From Acidobacteriaceae bacterium (lineage in GTDB: Bacteria; Acidobacteriota; Terriglobia; Terriglobales; Acidobacteriaceae): 7,167 nt of DNA. The stretch is taken from assembly GCA_030044455.1 (NCBI GenBank), contig JASHVU010000536.1, positions 1 through 7,167 of the forward strand. Reading direction: 5' to 3'. This document shows, one piece after another, positions 1 through 5,853 of the stretch. The notes under the pieces were generated by a model. The model saw nothing but the letters and a program-made list of their open reading frames with translations. It was not told where the DNA came from and ran no database searches. Numbering within the stretch: the first letter of the stretch is position 1; each line of letters begins with the position of its first letter. The position numbers and the translations under genes are program-made.

Positions 1-44
1 CCGCTGCCGCCGGGAATTACGATGCGCAGTGGACGGGTCTCCAT
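1..44 (-). CDS. Probable TIGR01777-type NAD(P)-dependent epimerase/oxidoreductase, N-terminal fragment
   Basis: Only the first 14 codons are inside the window; the gene continues beyond position 1. The minus-strand ATG at 44-42 lies 2 bp after the TetR stop codon and reads METRPLRIVIPGGSG (the last codon is incomplete). A basic residue, a hydrophobic beta strand and then a GGSG turn is how a Rossmann dinucleotide-binding fold begins (GGxGxxG). The wording RIVIPGGSG resembles the start of the TIGR01777 branch of epimerase-like SDR proteins, whose substrate is generally unknown. A purine-rich GGAGAAG stretch lies about 8-14 nt upstream, rather far for a Shine-Dalgarno, so translational coupling to the TetR gene is likely. 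As the third gene of the operon it is probably under the same repressor. Any other Rossmann enzyme beginning with this motif is possible, because so few residues are visible. Confidence 0.5.
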   Translation of the reverse strand, partial: METRPLRIVIPGGS

Positions 45-46
45 GG

Positions 47-715
47 TCAGGCTTCTCCGAAGAAAGTGTCGAGCAGTTCTCCGGCAGGGCGAAAGAGCGG
101 TCGCAGAGGCGGTAGTTGCGCAAGCTTCAGGCCCAGCAGCACAATGCTGAGAGTCTTAGCGAGCAGCAGCTGCGTGCGCTCCTGGTTCCGTGAGCGATCG
201 AACACCCAGAAAAGAAAGATACCCATCTGGTAAAGCCAGAGCAGGCGTGGCAGGTGAGGCTGAATCGACTTTGGCAGCTTCATACTGGAGTCGTCGATGG
301 CGCGCTTGAAAAACGCAATGTCCGAGTTGCGGACAGGCGCCGTCGACGCGCTGAAAGGCGAGAGCGGGTGTGCGGGATCGATATGTGCGGTCAGCGCGCT
401 CACCAGCTTCCGATCGGGCTCAAAATAATCGAGCTTCTGCTCAATAATGTTTCGCAATCGCTGCTCGAGCGTTCGGCTTGCGGCCAGTTGCGCGTCAATC
501 AACGGAGACAGCTCGTTCTGCGCCCGCTCGTAATATGCCATCACCAGCGCGTCCTTCGAGTCGAAGTAGTAATAAGCCGCACCCACGGCCATATGCGCAG
601 AGGCCGCAATCTCTCGCATGGTTGCAGCCTCGAATCCCCGCTCACGGAAGACCTGGAGCGCAGCGGCAAAAATGCGTGCCTGGGTCTCCTCCGACTTAGG
701 CGTCTGGCGAACCAT
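47..715 (-). CDS. TetR/AcrR-family transcriptional regulator
   Basis: This 222-aa protein has a classic TetR N-terminus. Helix 1 (residues ~12-27, ARIFAAALQVFRERGF) is followed by the helix-turn-helix TMREIAASAHMAVGAAYYYF (32-51) and then DSKDAL (52-57). The rest (~60-222) is helical and divergent, as expected for a ligand-binding and dimerisation domain; the ligand cannot be predicted. The frame is open up to 793, but I choose the ATG at 715 for two reasons: an AAGGAG Shine-Dalgarno sits 6 nt upstream (722-727), and the upstream stop codon ends 1 bp before it. The longer version would add an atypical Cys-rich N-terminus overlapping the membrane-protein gene. It is the second gene of a compact operon. 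Two matching palindromes flank the operon promoter (1106-1121 and 1162-1177), which suggests autorepression. Confidence 0.93.
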   Translation of the reverse strand: MVRQTPKSEETQARIFAAALQVFRERGFEAATMREIAASAHMAVGAAYYYFDSKDALVMAYYERAQNELSPLIDAQLAASRTLEQRLRNIIEQKLDYFEPDRKLVSALTAHIDPAHPLSPFSASTAPVRNSDIAFFKRAIDDSSMKLPKSIQPHLPRLLWLYQMGIFLFWVFDRSRNQERTQLLLAKTLSIVLLGLKLAQLPPLRPLFRPAGELLDTFFGEA

Positions 716-716
716 G

Positions 717-1082
717 TCAGGCTCCTTGAGAGTATGGTCGTGCCGAGTGCCCTCTGAAAAGCGCAAGCAACAGCAGATTGAAGAAATGCACAACCCCCAG
801 TACGATCATGAATCCGCCCAGTTTGCCAATCACCGATTGAATCGCGGCCGAGTAGCTGTCAATTTGCCGCCAGAAGGAATGATAAGTCAGCGCCACATAG
901 CCCAGGCTGAGCAGATAAAACCCCACATCCAGCAGTCTGCCCACTGCGCGCGCCAGCGTGTGGTTGCCGGCAAACGCGTTGTTCAAGAAGATCGCGCCCG
1001 AGCGGTGAAAGATGGATCCCAGCACAACGATCAGAATCGCGCAGCAATCCAGATAAATCGCGTAGTAGGTTCCCAGTAGCAT
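717..1082 (-). CDS. Small integral membrane protein of unknown function, first gene of TetR operon
   Basis: A 121-aa hydrophobic protein that I cannot assign to a named family. I see about three membrane segments: residues ~5-25 (YYAIYLDCCAILIVVLGSIF), ~50-69 (LLDVGFYLLSLGYVALTYHS) and ~84-106 (IGKLGGFMIVLGVVHFFNLL and following). A charged loop (~26-49, with HRSG and HTLARAVGR) separates the first two, and the tail is short and basic. There is no cleavable signal peptide or catalytic motif. The ATG at 1082 is preceded by GGAGA (1089-1093), with 6 nt between it and the start. The TGA stop lies 1 bp before the TetR ATG, so the two genes should be co-transcribed and translationally coupled. It could be a small transporter-like or stress-related membrane protein whose expression the repressor controls; that role is inferred from context only. 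Confidence 0.8.
   Translation of the reverse strand: MLLGTYYAIYLDCCAILIVVLGSIFHRSGAIFLNNAFAGNHTLARAVGRLLDVGFYLLSLGYVALTYHSFWRQIDSYSAAIQSVIGKLGGFMIVLGVVHFFNLLLLALFRGHSARPYSQGA
722..727 (-). promoter_or_regulatory. Shine-Dalgarno site that fixes the TetR start
   Basis: On the minus strand the sequence is AAGGAG followed by CCTGAC and the ATG at 715, a 6-nt spacing. It lies inside the last codons of the upstream membrane-protein gene. It is the strongest ribosome-binding site in this operon and favours the 222-aa TetR over the longer 248-aa reading. Confidence 0.75.
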
Positions 1083-1105
1083 CGTAGGTCTCCAAAGAAT
1101 CGTGA

Positions 1106-1121
1106 TTTGAACACGTTCAAA
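1106..1121. promoter_or_regulatory. Palindrome O1, candidate TetR operator
   Basis: TTTGAACACGTTCAAA is a 16-bp palindrome broken only at one central base pair (TTTGAA-CACG-TTCAAA). It covers the predicted transcription start of the minus-strand operon, just downstream of the candidate -10 and about 13 bp upstream of the GGAGA ribosome-binding site. The core TTTGAACA-GTTC recurs at 1162-1177. Size, symmetry and place fit a TetR-family operator; the assignment to this TetR is inference. Confidence 0.6.
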
Positions 1122-1124
1122 TAT

Positions 1125-1154
1125 AGATTAAGACCCACCCGTCTCTCATGTCAA
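1125..1154 (-). promoter_or_regulatory. Candidate sigma70-type promoter of the TetR operon
   Basis: Read on the minus strand, a perfect -35 hexamer TTGACA (1154-1149) is followed after 18 bp by TAATCT (1130-1125), a modest -10; TTAATC at 17 bp is the alternative. Transcription would start near 1118, about 36 nt before the ATG at 1082. The promoter is bracketed by the palindromes at 1106-1121 and 1162-1177, a typical repressible layout. Confidence 0.5.
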
Positions 1155-1161
1155 TAACATT

Positions 1162-1177
1162 TTTGAACATGTTCGGG
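1162..1177. promoter_or_regulatory. Palindrome O2, candidate second TetR operator
   Basis: TTTGAACATGTTCGGG contains the perfect 10-bp palindrome GAACATGTTC and shares TTTGAACA-GTTC with the site at 1106-1121. The two centres are 56 bp apart. This copy lies 7 bp upstream of the -35 hexamer, so a repressor bound at both sites would bracket the promoter. Confidence 0.55.
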
Positions 1178-1283
1178 GAATTTCCAGAGCCCGGGAGGAA
1201 AAGGCCTCGCCGGTCGACGCCGGTCAAGCCTCGATTTCGATCCTACTCACAGCCTTTCCACAGGCTCGAATCGGCCCAAGCCA

Positions 1284-1838
1284 TTATGGTCCGGGCGGAA
1301 ACGGGTATCCCTGCATCATCATCCGGCGGCGATGGGCACGGCGCTCGCAAATAATGACCACGACGATGACAAAGATGACAAAGACCGGAAGGGAAACAAG
1401 GAAGCCCGGGAACTGGACACGGTCATGACCGATCTCAACCGACTGAGGAGCATGGACGGCGCCGAGCATGGAGACAAAATCGTGTCCGACGCTCACGTTC
1501 TCGCCCAGATGGATGTCGGTGAAGAAACTCACCATGTCATGGCCAATCGATGAGTTGTCGGCAGCGCGAACGCTGCTGAAGAAGCTCACCGAGTCATGCC
1601 CCACCTGGCCATTGAGCCGGACATTACCGAAAAAGACAACCATGTCTTGATTAACTTTGCCCTCGACGCGAACGCTGCAAAAGAAGCAGACTGCGTCGCG
1701 GAAAGGCGTATCGGGAGTGACGTCAATGTTGCCAAAAAACGTGACGGCATCGCTATCGGCGCGCGCAGCCGCCGGGCCGGCCGCGAAGACCGCGGCGGCA
1801 ATTAATAGAGCGGCGAGGATGGACAATTTCCCCGGCAT
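1284..1838 (-). CDS. Exported repeat (beta-solenoid-like) protein with C-terminal membrane anchor
   Basis: A 184-aa protein with three parts. A signal peptide (residues 1-27) has a hydrophobic core and likely cleavage after AAARA. About seven tandem repeats follow, starting at residues 30, 48, 65, 82, 101, 120 and 139, with the pattern D-x-V-x-F-F-x-x-[VI]-x-[VL] and usually ending in V-G-H. A transmembrane helix (~147-163) is followed by a basic tail (ERRAHRRR), which should stay in the cytoplasm. Regular 17-19-residue repeats with alternating hydrophobics suggest a small beta-helix, loosely like bactofilin (polymer-forming) proteins but exported. The second repeat carries CFFC (Cys51, Cys54). 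The ATG at 1838 is the first ATG in the frame; its ribosome-binding site is weak, and an in-frame TTG lies 9 nt upstream and another at 1886. No enzymatic motif is visible. I recall comparable acidobacterial proteins, unverified. The role is unknown; envelope scaffolding or adhesion is a guess. Confidence 0.85.
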   Translation of the reverse strand: MPGKLSILAALLIAAAVFAAGPAAARADSDAVTFFGNIDVTPDTPFRDAVCFFCSVRVEGKVNQDMVVFFGNVRLNGQVGHDSVSFFSSVRAADNSSIGHDMVSFFTDIHLGENVSVGHDFVSMLGAVHAPQSVEIGHDRVQFPGFLVSLPVFVIFVIVVVIICERRAHRRRMMMQGYPFPPGP

Positions 1839-1841
1839 TGA

Positions 1842-1873
1842 AACCAATATACGCGCCGGGTCTGAGATTGGTT
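1842..1873. promoter_or_regulatory. 7-bp inverted repeat next to the start of the solenoid gene
   Basis: AACCAAT (1842-1848) and ATTGGTT (1867-1873) are perfect inverted copies separated by 18 bp, ending 3 bp upstream of the ATG at 1838. They could form an operator for a dimeric regulator or a hairpin in the leader RNA close to the start codon. The arms are short, so chance is possible. Confidence 0.3.
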
Positions 1874-1961
1874 CCCCGGCGCTCAAAATTCTTTGGCAGG
1901 GGAATCCGGGGGTGATTTACGGCGGTTCTCCAATTCGTGGGAATCTCAAGGGGCGTGCGAT

Positions 1962-1987
1962 GTGGAGTTTCTTTAGGAAAACGCCAC
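1962..1987 (-). terminator. Weak hairpin downstream of the complete TBDR gene
   Basis: GTGGAGTTT (1962-1970) pairs with AAACGCCAC (1979-1987) with one mismatch (4+4 bp) around an 8-nt loop. It starts 43 nt after the receptor stop codon, where a terminator would be expected. No run of T follows on the minus strand, so intrinsic termination is doubtful. The rest of the 1839-2029 gap shows nothing else convincing. Confidence 0.3.
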
Positions 1988-2029
1988 TGAAGAGTATCGG
2001 TTCCGCACTGCGCCAATTGGAGACCCGCT

Positions 2030-4723
2030 TTAGAACTCGAACCGCATGGCGAGCTGGATGCGGCGAGGAGCTCCCACGCTCGTGATTTCGCCAAACGAGC
2101 TTGAAGTTTCCACGTTGTCGATTCCCGAGCCGTTTACGTGATTCACAACGTTGTAGGCGCTGGCCGAGAAGCCAAGGCGCGGAGCCTCGTCGGCCTTGTT
2201 GGCGGTGATGGCGAAATCGTGGCCCCAGCGCAGGTCCAGGTCAACGTAGCCGGGACCGGTCTCGGTGTTGCGGGCAACCCCCTCGGGTCGCGCGTTAAAA
2301 AGTCCATCACCGTAAGGATCCGTGCCGGTGAGGATGGTCCAGGGGGAGCCGCTATTGGCGAAAATGCCGGCAGCAAGGTTCAACAGGCTCTTTTGGTCAA
2401 AGATTGCGTACATGCCCACGCGCTGCCGGCGGTCCCAGTTTGAATCAGACCACTCGTCATCCGGAGCGTACTGATTCTGTGGATACCACCACATTCCGCC
2501 GGTATTGGCTTCATAGTGCGACCACGTGTAGCGGCCGAAGCCGGTAAAGTACTTGTTCCAGCGGCCCCGGTAGGAGATGTCGAAACCGTTGCCAACATAG
2601 AACCCGGCCGGTTGCATCTGGCGGATGCGCCCGTAATCGAGGTTGGGCCGGACGGTATATCCGGATTCGGGGGTAGGTGCGTTTACGTCGACGGAGCGGA
2701 ACATGTCGATGCCGCGCATGGAGTAGGCGCTGATGGTTCCGGTAGCCTTTTCACCCAACTGGCGCTCGATGGAGAGGCCGTAGTGAATCTGATATGGGAT
2801 TTTGGCACCCGGCTCGAGCTCGACGATATTGGGCGGTTGAGCCGTGATGGCCTCGCAATCAGTGATGGGAACGCAGCCTGTTTGCGGAAGCGATGCGGGA
2901 TCGAGCGAAAGCACGATGGAGCGCCGGCGCGCATTCGAATAGCGTTCAAGATCGAGCAGCGGACCGCCACCGAAGCGGTCGTAATAGATGCCGCCACCGC
3001 CGCGCAAAATCATTTTGGAATCTGGATCGAGAACCCACGCGAATGAGAGCCGCGGCGAAAAACCAAGGCGGCGTGCGGCAAGAAAGTTTTGCCAGTCGTA
3101 GCGCAGGCCGGGATTGATCGCAAAACGGCCATTGATCTTGATCTGATCCTGAACAAAGGCGCCCACTTCCTGCTGGTGGTAGATGAAGTGTGTATCTCCG
3201 GTGTTCAGCGAGTAGGCGGATGGCAAGTTTGCGGTGTAATTCTGAAGCGTAGATTCGAGCACGGTCACGCCGTCGGCGGCGAGAGTGGGACCGAAGGTAT
3301 AGCTGCCCAGTTCGTTGGTCTCGTCGTCGAAAGCGCGGCGGCCCATGTGAGGGACGCCGATGCCGTACTTCACCAGGTTGCGTCCATGAGTCCAGGTCAC
3401 AATATCTGAAAGCCGCGCGTTGTATTCGGTTCCGTACGAGTCATTTTGCGCGGAACCTGAGTAGAAATATCCAGGCAGGCTGATGCGCGGCGCCTCTGCA
3501 ACATTCTGGTTGCGGTTGCCATCGTCTTCGGCAACCAGCGAAAGCTGGTTGAGGGTGGTGGCCGAAACCGCCGAGTCAACGTGGGTCACAAAGTCGGATT
3601 CGCGGTATTGGCTGTTATAGCCGGCCGCAGCCAGCGACTCGCCGCCAACGCCCTGGTTCTGTCCGGTCCAGTTCTGGTAGCTGTATTGCGCATACGCCGA
3701 ATTGTTGCCGAACTGGTGCGAAGCGCGAACGCTGAATTCAGTGTCGCGCGTTGGTGCAGGTACATTGGCGTTGAACGCGCCGGTCGGATTCGAAAGCGTG
3801 GGTACGATGCTGGCACTGATTACTGAATCCAGGTCCTCTTCAGCGCGATTGAACGAGACCAGGAATCCAGAGTTCTTCGAGTGGGGAATGGGGCCTGCCG
3901 TGCTGCCTTCATAAATGCGGCGCTGTTCGAAGGGCTTCGACGGCGCCAGTGCGTTCTGCGCATTCATTGCCGAGTCGCGGAAATAGAAGTTGAACTCGCC
4001 GTGATAAGCGTCGGCGGCTGACTTGGTAATGATTTCCATCTGGCCGCGGCCGGGATAGTAATAGCGGGCAGAGTACGGATCCTGGTTAATCTGAACCTCG
4101 CGCACGGCGGAGGCAGAGACAGTTACGCGATTGGCCTCGACGCCATCCACCATCAACCCGCTGCCACCGGTGGCCGCAACGTCGGAGTCGAGAAACGCGC
4201 CCATTGCGCCCACAAAATCGTTGTCGAAGATGGGTAGGGATTTGAGGTCGCTCGCGGTCAATACTGAAGAATCGTGATTCTCATCGGTTGAAGTCAGATC
4301 CAGGTTTGTTTCGGCGTTGACCACAATGTTGGTGGCCGCCGGCGCAACCGCCATCACAATGTGAGTAGGAGCGGCGAGCTTGACCGCAGCCTGGGTGGCG
4401 ACAGCCGGTACGCCAGGAGCGGAGATCGTGACCGCGGATTGAACAGTCTTGAATCCGTTCGCACTCACCACGAGCGTGTAAGAGCCCGCATGAGGAGCAA
4501 TGACCTGAAAAGTTCCGTCGGCTGCCGATTGGAATTTGTCGATTGTCGTACCGGTCGCGTCAACAAGGTCAACTTCAGCGTTGGCAATCACGGCTCCGTT
4601 GGATGCGGAGACAACTCCGTGAAGATTAGGGCTTGGTGGAGGTGCGGGGGTTGCGGTTGTGCAGGCTAGGGCCACAAATGGCGCAAAAGCAAAGAAGGCA
4701 AGGCCAGAGAAAAAGGAACGCAT
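2030..4723 (-). CDS. Oar-like TonB-dependent receptor with carboxypeptidase-regulatory-like N-terminal domain
   Basis: This 897-aa outer-membrane protein is complete. Residues 1-20 are a signal peptide (hydrophobic core, VALA then Cys21). A Pro-rich linker leads to a carboxypeptidase-regulatory-like beta-sandwich (~34-103, with LHGVVSASNGAVIANAEVDL and GSYTLVVSANGFK). A plug domain follows (~140-240), with GLMVDGVEANRV (189-200), VREVQINQDPYSARYY (207-222) and the typical MEIITKSAADAYHGEF (229-244). The remainder is a beta-barrel rich in aromatic/polar strands that ends in RRIQLAMRFEF, with the terminal Phe required by the outer-membrane assembly machinery. Such Oar-like receptors are numerous in Acidobacteriota and are thought to import or bind large substrates using TonB energy; the ligand is unknown. 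The ATG at 4723 has a GAGG ribosome-binding site 7 nt upstream; the longer reading to 4753 would start with TTG. It is somewhat shorter than many ~1,000-1,200-aa relatives. A LacI-type palindrome lies 217 bp upstream. Confidence 0.92.
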   Translation of the reverse strand: MRSFFSGLAFFAFAPFVALACTTATPAPPPSPNLHGVVSASNGAVIANAEVDLVDATGTTIDKFQSAADGTFQVIAPHAGSYTLVVSANGFKTVQSAVTISAPGVPAVATQAAVKLAAPTHIVMAVAPAATNIVVNAETNLDLTSTDENHDSSVLTASDLKSLPIFDNDFVGAMGAFLDSDVAATGGSGLMVDGVEANRVTVSASAVREVQINQDPYSARYYYPGRGQMEIITKSAADAYHGEFNFYFRDSAMNAQNALAPSKPFEQRRIYEGSTAGPIPHSKNSGFLVSFNRAEEDLDSVISASIVPTLSNPTGAFNANVPAPTRDTEFSVRASHQFGNNSAYAQYSYQNWTGQNQGVGGESLAAAGYNSQYRESDFVTHVDSAVSATTLNQLSLVAEDDGNRNQNVAEAPRISLPGYFYSGSAQNDSYGTEYNARLSDIVTWTHGRNLVKYGIGVPHMGRRAFDDETNELGSYTFGPTLAADGVTVLESTLQNYTANLPSAYSLNTGDTHFIYHQQEVGAFVQDQIKINGRFAINPGLRYDWQNFLAARRLGFSPRLSFAWVLDPDSKMILRGGGGIYYDRFGGGPLLDLERYSNARRRSIVLSLDPASLPQTGCVPITDCEAITAQPPNIVELEPGAKIPYQIHYGLSIERQLGEKATGTISAYSMRGIDMFRSVDVNAPTPESGYTVRPNLDYGRIRQMQPAGFYVGNGFDISYRGRWNKYFTGFGRYTWSHYEANTGGMWWYPQNQYAPDDEWSDSNWDRRQRVGMYAIFDQKSLLNLAAGIFANSGSPWTILTGTDPYGDGLFNARPEGVARNTETGPGYVDLDLRWGHDFAITANKADEAPRLGFSASAYNVVNHVNGSGIDNVETSSSFGEITSVGAPRRIQLAMRFEF

Positions 4724-4996
4724 CAGAAACCTCAGGCAATAAAGATGAAGCAAATTCCGTCAGGCATCCGCTTGATCGGCCCCCTTCTTTCCGAGGAGCC
4801 ACGCCGTTCCCACGAAATTTGAACCTTCCGAGAATCCAGTCGCGCACCGGCCATAAGAAACCGCGCCTGTAGTTTACAATCCTTGGCGCGTTCGAGCGAA
4901 GCCTCTCTGTGTCTCATTTGAAATCATTTGGGATTTGGATGTAAACGCTTGCAACTCCGCCAACCAGCCAAATCGCCGGTAGAGACACTCAAAGGG
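4724..4996 (-). other. Upstream region of the complete TBDR gene
   Basis: The 273 bp between the phosphatase stop and the receptor start carry no gene I believe in; a 61-codon minus-strand frame ending at 4732 has no family signal and overlaps the receptor leader. The region holds a GAGG ribosome-binding site next to 4723, the LacI-type palindrome at 4940-4953, and two TCATTTG copies 10 bp apart (4914-4920, 4924-4930). A possible minus-strand promoter is TTTACA (4945-4940) with a poor TTCAAA -10 (4922-4917), 17 bp apart. If real, the receptor has a leader of roughly 190 nt. I see no recognisable riboswitch. Confidence 0.4.
4940..4953. promoter_or_regulatory. LacI/CcpA-type operator candidate
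   Basis: TGTAAACGCTTGCA matches the LacI/GalR-family consensus TGNAANCGNTNNCA at every fixed position and is an imperfect palindrome around the central CG (5 of 7 positions symmetrical). It overlaps the possible -35 of the receptor gene, where a repressor would block initiation. LacI-family regulators often control sugar-uptake receptors. No LacI gene is in the window, so the regulator would act from elsewhere. Confidence 0.5.
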
Positions 4997-5734
4997 CTAC
5001 ATAGAGATTTTCGCAGGAGTCAGAGCCGGCGTCCAGTCTGAAGCGCGGTCCACCAGAATGTCGGGGGAAACCTCCATCAGGTTCTGCGGACCGAATCCAA
5101 AGTGGCAGCCGATCGCCCACGCGCCGGCGTTGCGTGCCGTCTGCATATCCACCTTGCTATCTCCAATCATTGCCGTCTCTTCTGGCCCTGCGCCCACCTC
5201 TTCCATCAGTGACCGCAGCCCCATCGGATCCGGTTTTTTCGCCGGAAAGCTATCGCCGCCATAGATATGGAGGAAGTAGTCCGCCAGTCCCAGGCCTTCG
5301 CAGATACCGCGCGCCGGACGCACCGGTTTATTGGTCAGCACCGCCATCGCTCGGGTCACACTGCCGGGAGCGTCATGCAGCTCATGGAGAGCCTTCAGCG
5401 CCTCAAGCACACCCTCGTATGCATAGGTAAAGTCGAGCTTGTGTTCGCGATAGTACTGCAAAAAGAACTGGCAGCTTTTATCAAGCAGCTCAGCATCAAC
5501 CGCTTCAGGCGTGGTATTGCCTGCCAGTGCCAGCGAGCGGCGAATCAACATGGGAACGCCGTTGCCCACGAAGCCGGCAATTGCGGGGTCGGGCAGGGGG
5601 CTTAAATGGAACTGCTTGAGTGCCGCATTCACGCTGTTGCACAGGTCCTGTGCGGAGTCGATGAGAGTGCCGTCAAGGTCGAAGACCAGCAGCTTGAGTT
5701 GCTCAACCGGGACGGGCCGCAAAACGTGAACCAT
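4997..5734 (-). CDS. gph: HAD-superfamily hydrolase, phosphoglycolate phosphatase-like
   Basis: A 245-aa cytoplasmic phosphatase with all four HAD motifs. Motif I is FDLDGTLIDS, with nucleophile Asp19 and acid/base Asp21. Motif II is LTNKP, with Thr134. Motif III Lys is in AKKPDP (166/167). Motif IV is MIGDSKVDMQTARNAG, with Asp192 and Asp196 for Mg2+. A helical cap lies between motifs I and II (~27-110) and includes GFVGNGVPMLIRRSL, typical of Gph proteins that hydrolyse 2-phosphoglycolate. Related sugar-phosphate or pyrophosphate phosphatases of subfamily IA cannot be excluded, so the symbol is tentative. The frame is open to 5821 (TTG), with ATGs at 5812 and 5803. I choose the ATG at 5734 because it gives the usual short N-terminus before motif I; its GGAG is unusually close (2 nt), so the start is uncertain. 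It stands alone between two receptor genes, 230 bp from the upstream one. Confidence 0.88.
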   Translation of the reverse strand: MVHVLRPVPVEQLKLLVFDLDGTLIDSAQDLCNSVNAALKQFHLSPLPDPAIAGFVGNGVPMLIRRSLALAGNTTPEAVDAELLDKSCQFFLQYYREHKLDFTYAYEGVLEALKALHELHDAPGSVTRAMAVLTNKPVRPARGICEGLGLADYFLHIYGGDSFPAKKPDPMGLRSLMEEVGAGPEETAMIGDSKVDMQTARNAGAWAIGCHFGFGPQNLMEVSPDILVDRASDWTPALTPAKISM

Positions 5735-5853
5735 GGCTCCAGTGTATCGGGAACGGCGCGGCTGAAGTGCAATCGGATCCTGCCGCAGGCAGCCCGTGAA
5801 CATGCAAATCATCCGCGCCAAAGTTCTGCACTTAAAACATCGTTGCGGCTACA

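Noticed and set aside
254..757. Plus-strand 167-codon frame
   Set aside because: Antisense to the well-supported TetR gene; composition is Arg/Leu-rich with no domain, as expected of a shadow frame in GC-rich DNA.
1208..1225. Direct repeat CGCCGGTC twice, 10 bp apart
   Set aside because: Two short GC-rich copies only, with no further repeats; probably chance.
1251..1266. AGCCT-TTCCAC-AGGCT hairpin downstream of the solenoid gene
   Set aside because: Only 5 bp of stem and no T-tract on the minus strand; too weak to call a terminator.
1332..1553. Plus-strand 73-codon frame rich in Asp/Lys (DHDDDKDDKDRKGNKE)
   Set aside because: It lies antisense inside the solenoid gene, opposite the codons for the Val/Ile-rich membrane helix, which gives GAC/AAG-like codons on the other strand. 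It has no ribosome-binding site or family signal.
2516..3046. Plus-strand 176-codon frame
   Set aside because: Antisense to the TBDR gene, whose motifs are clear in the other strand; no recognisable protein features.
4732..4917. Minus-strand 61-codon frame in the gap upstream of the TBDR gene
   Set aside because: Overlaps the receptor leader in a different frame, has no family resemblance, and its composition looks like translated non-coding DNA.
5735..5780. Promoter for the phosphatase (TTGCAC with GATACA or TACACT near the start codon)
   Set aside because: Hexamers match poorly and the spacing (18-20 bp) would put the transcription start at or inside the start codon; too weak to annotate.
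5780..5792. CTGCC-GCA-GGCAG hairpin upstream of the phosphatase start
   Set aside because: A 5-bp GC-rich stem in GC-rich DNA, within the possible N-terminal extension of the gene; no supporting evidence for a regulatory role.
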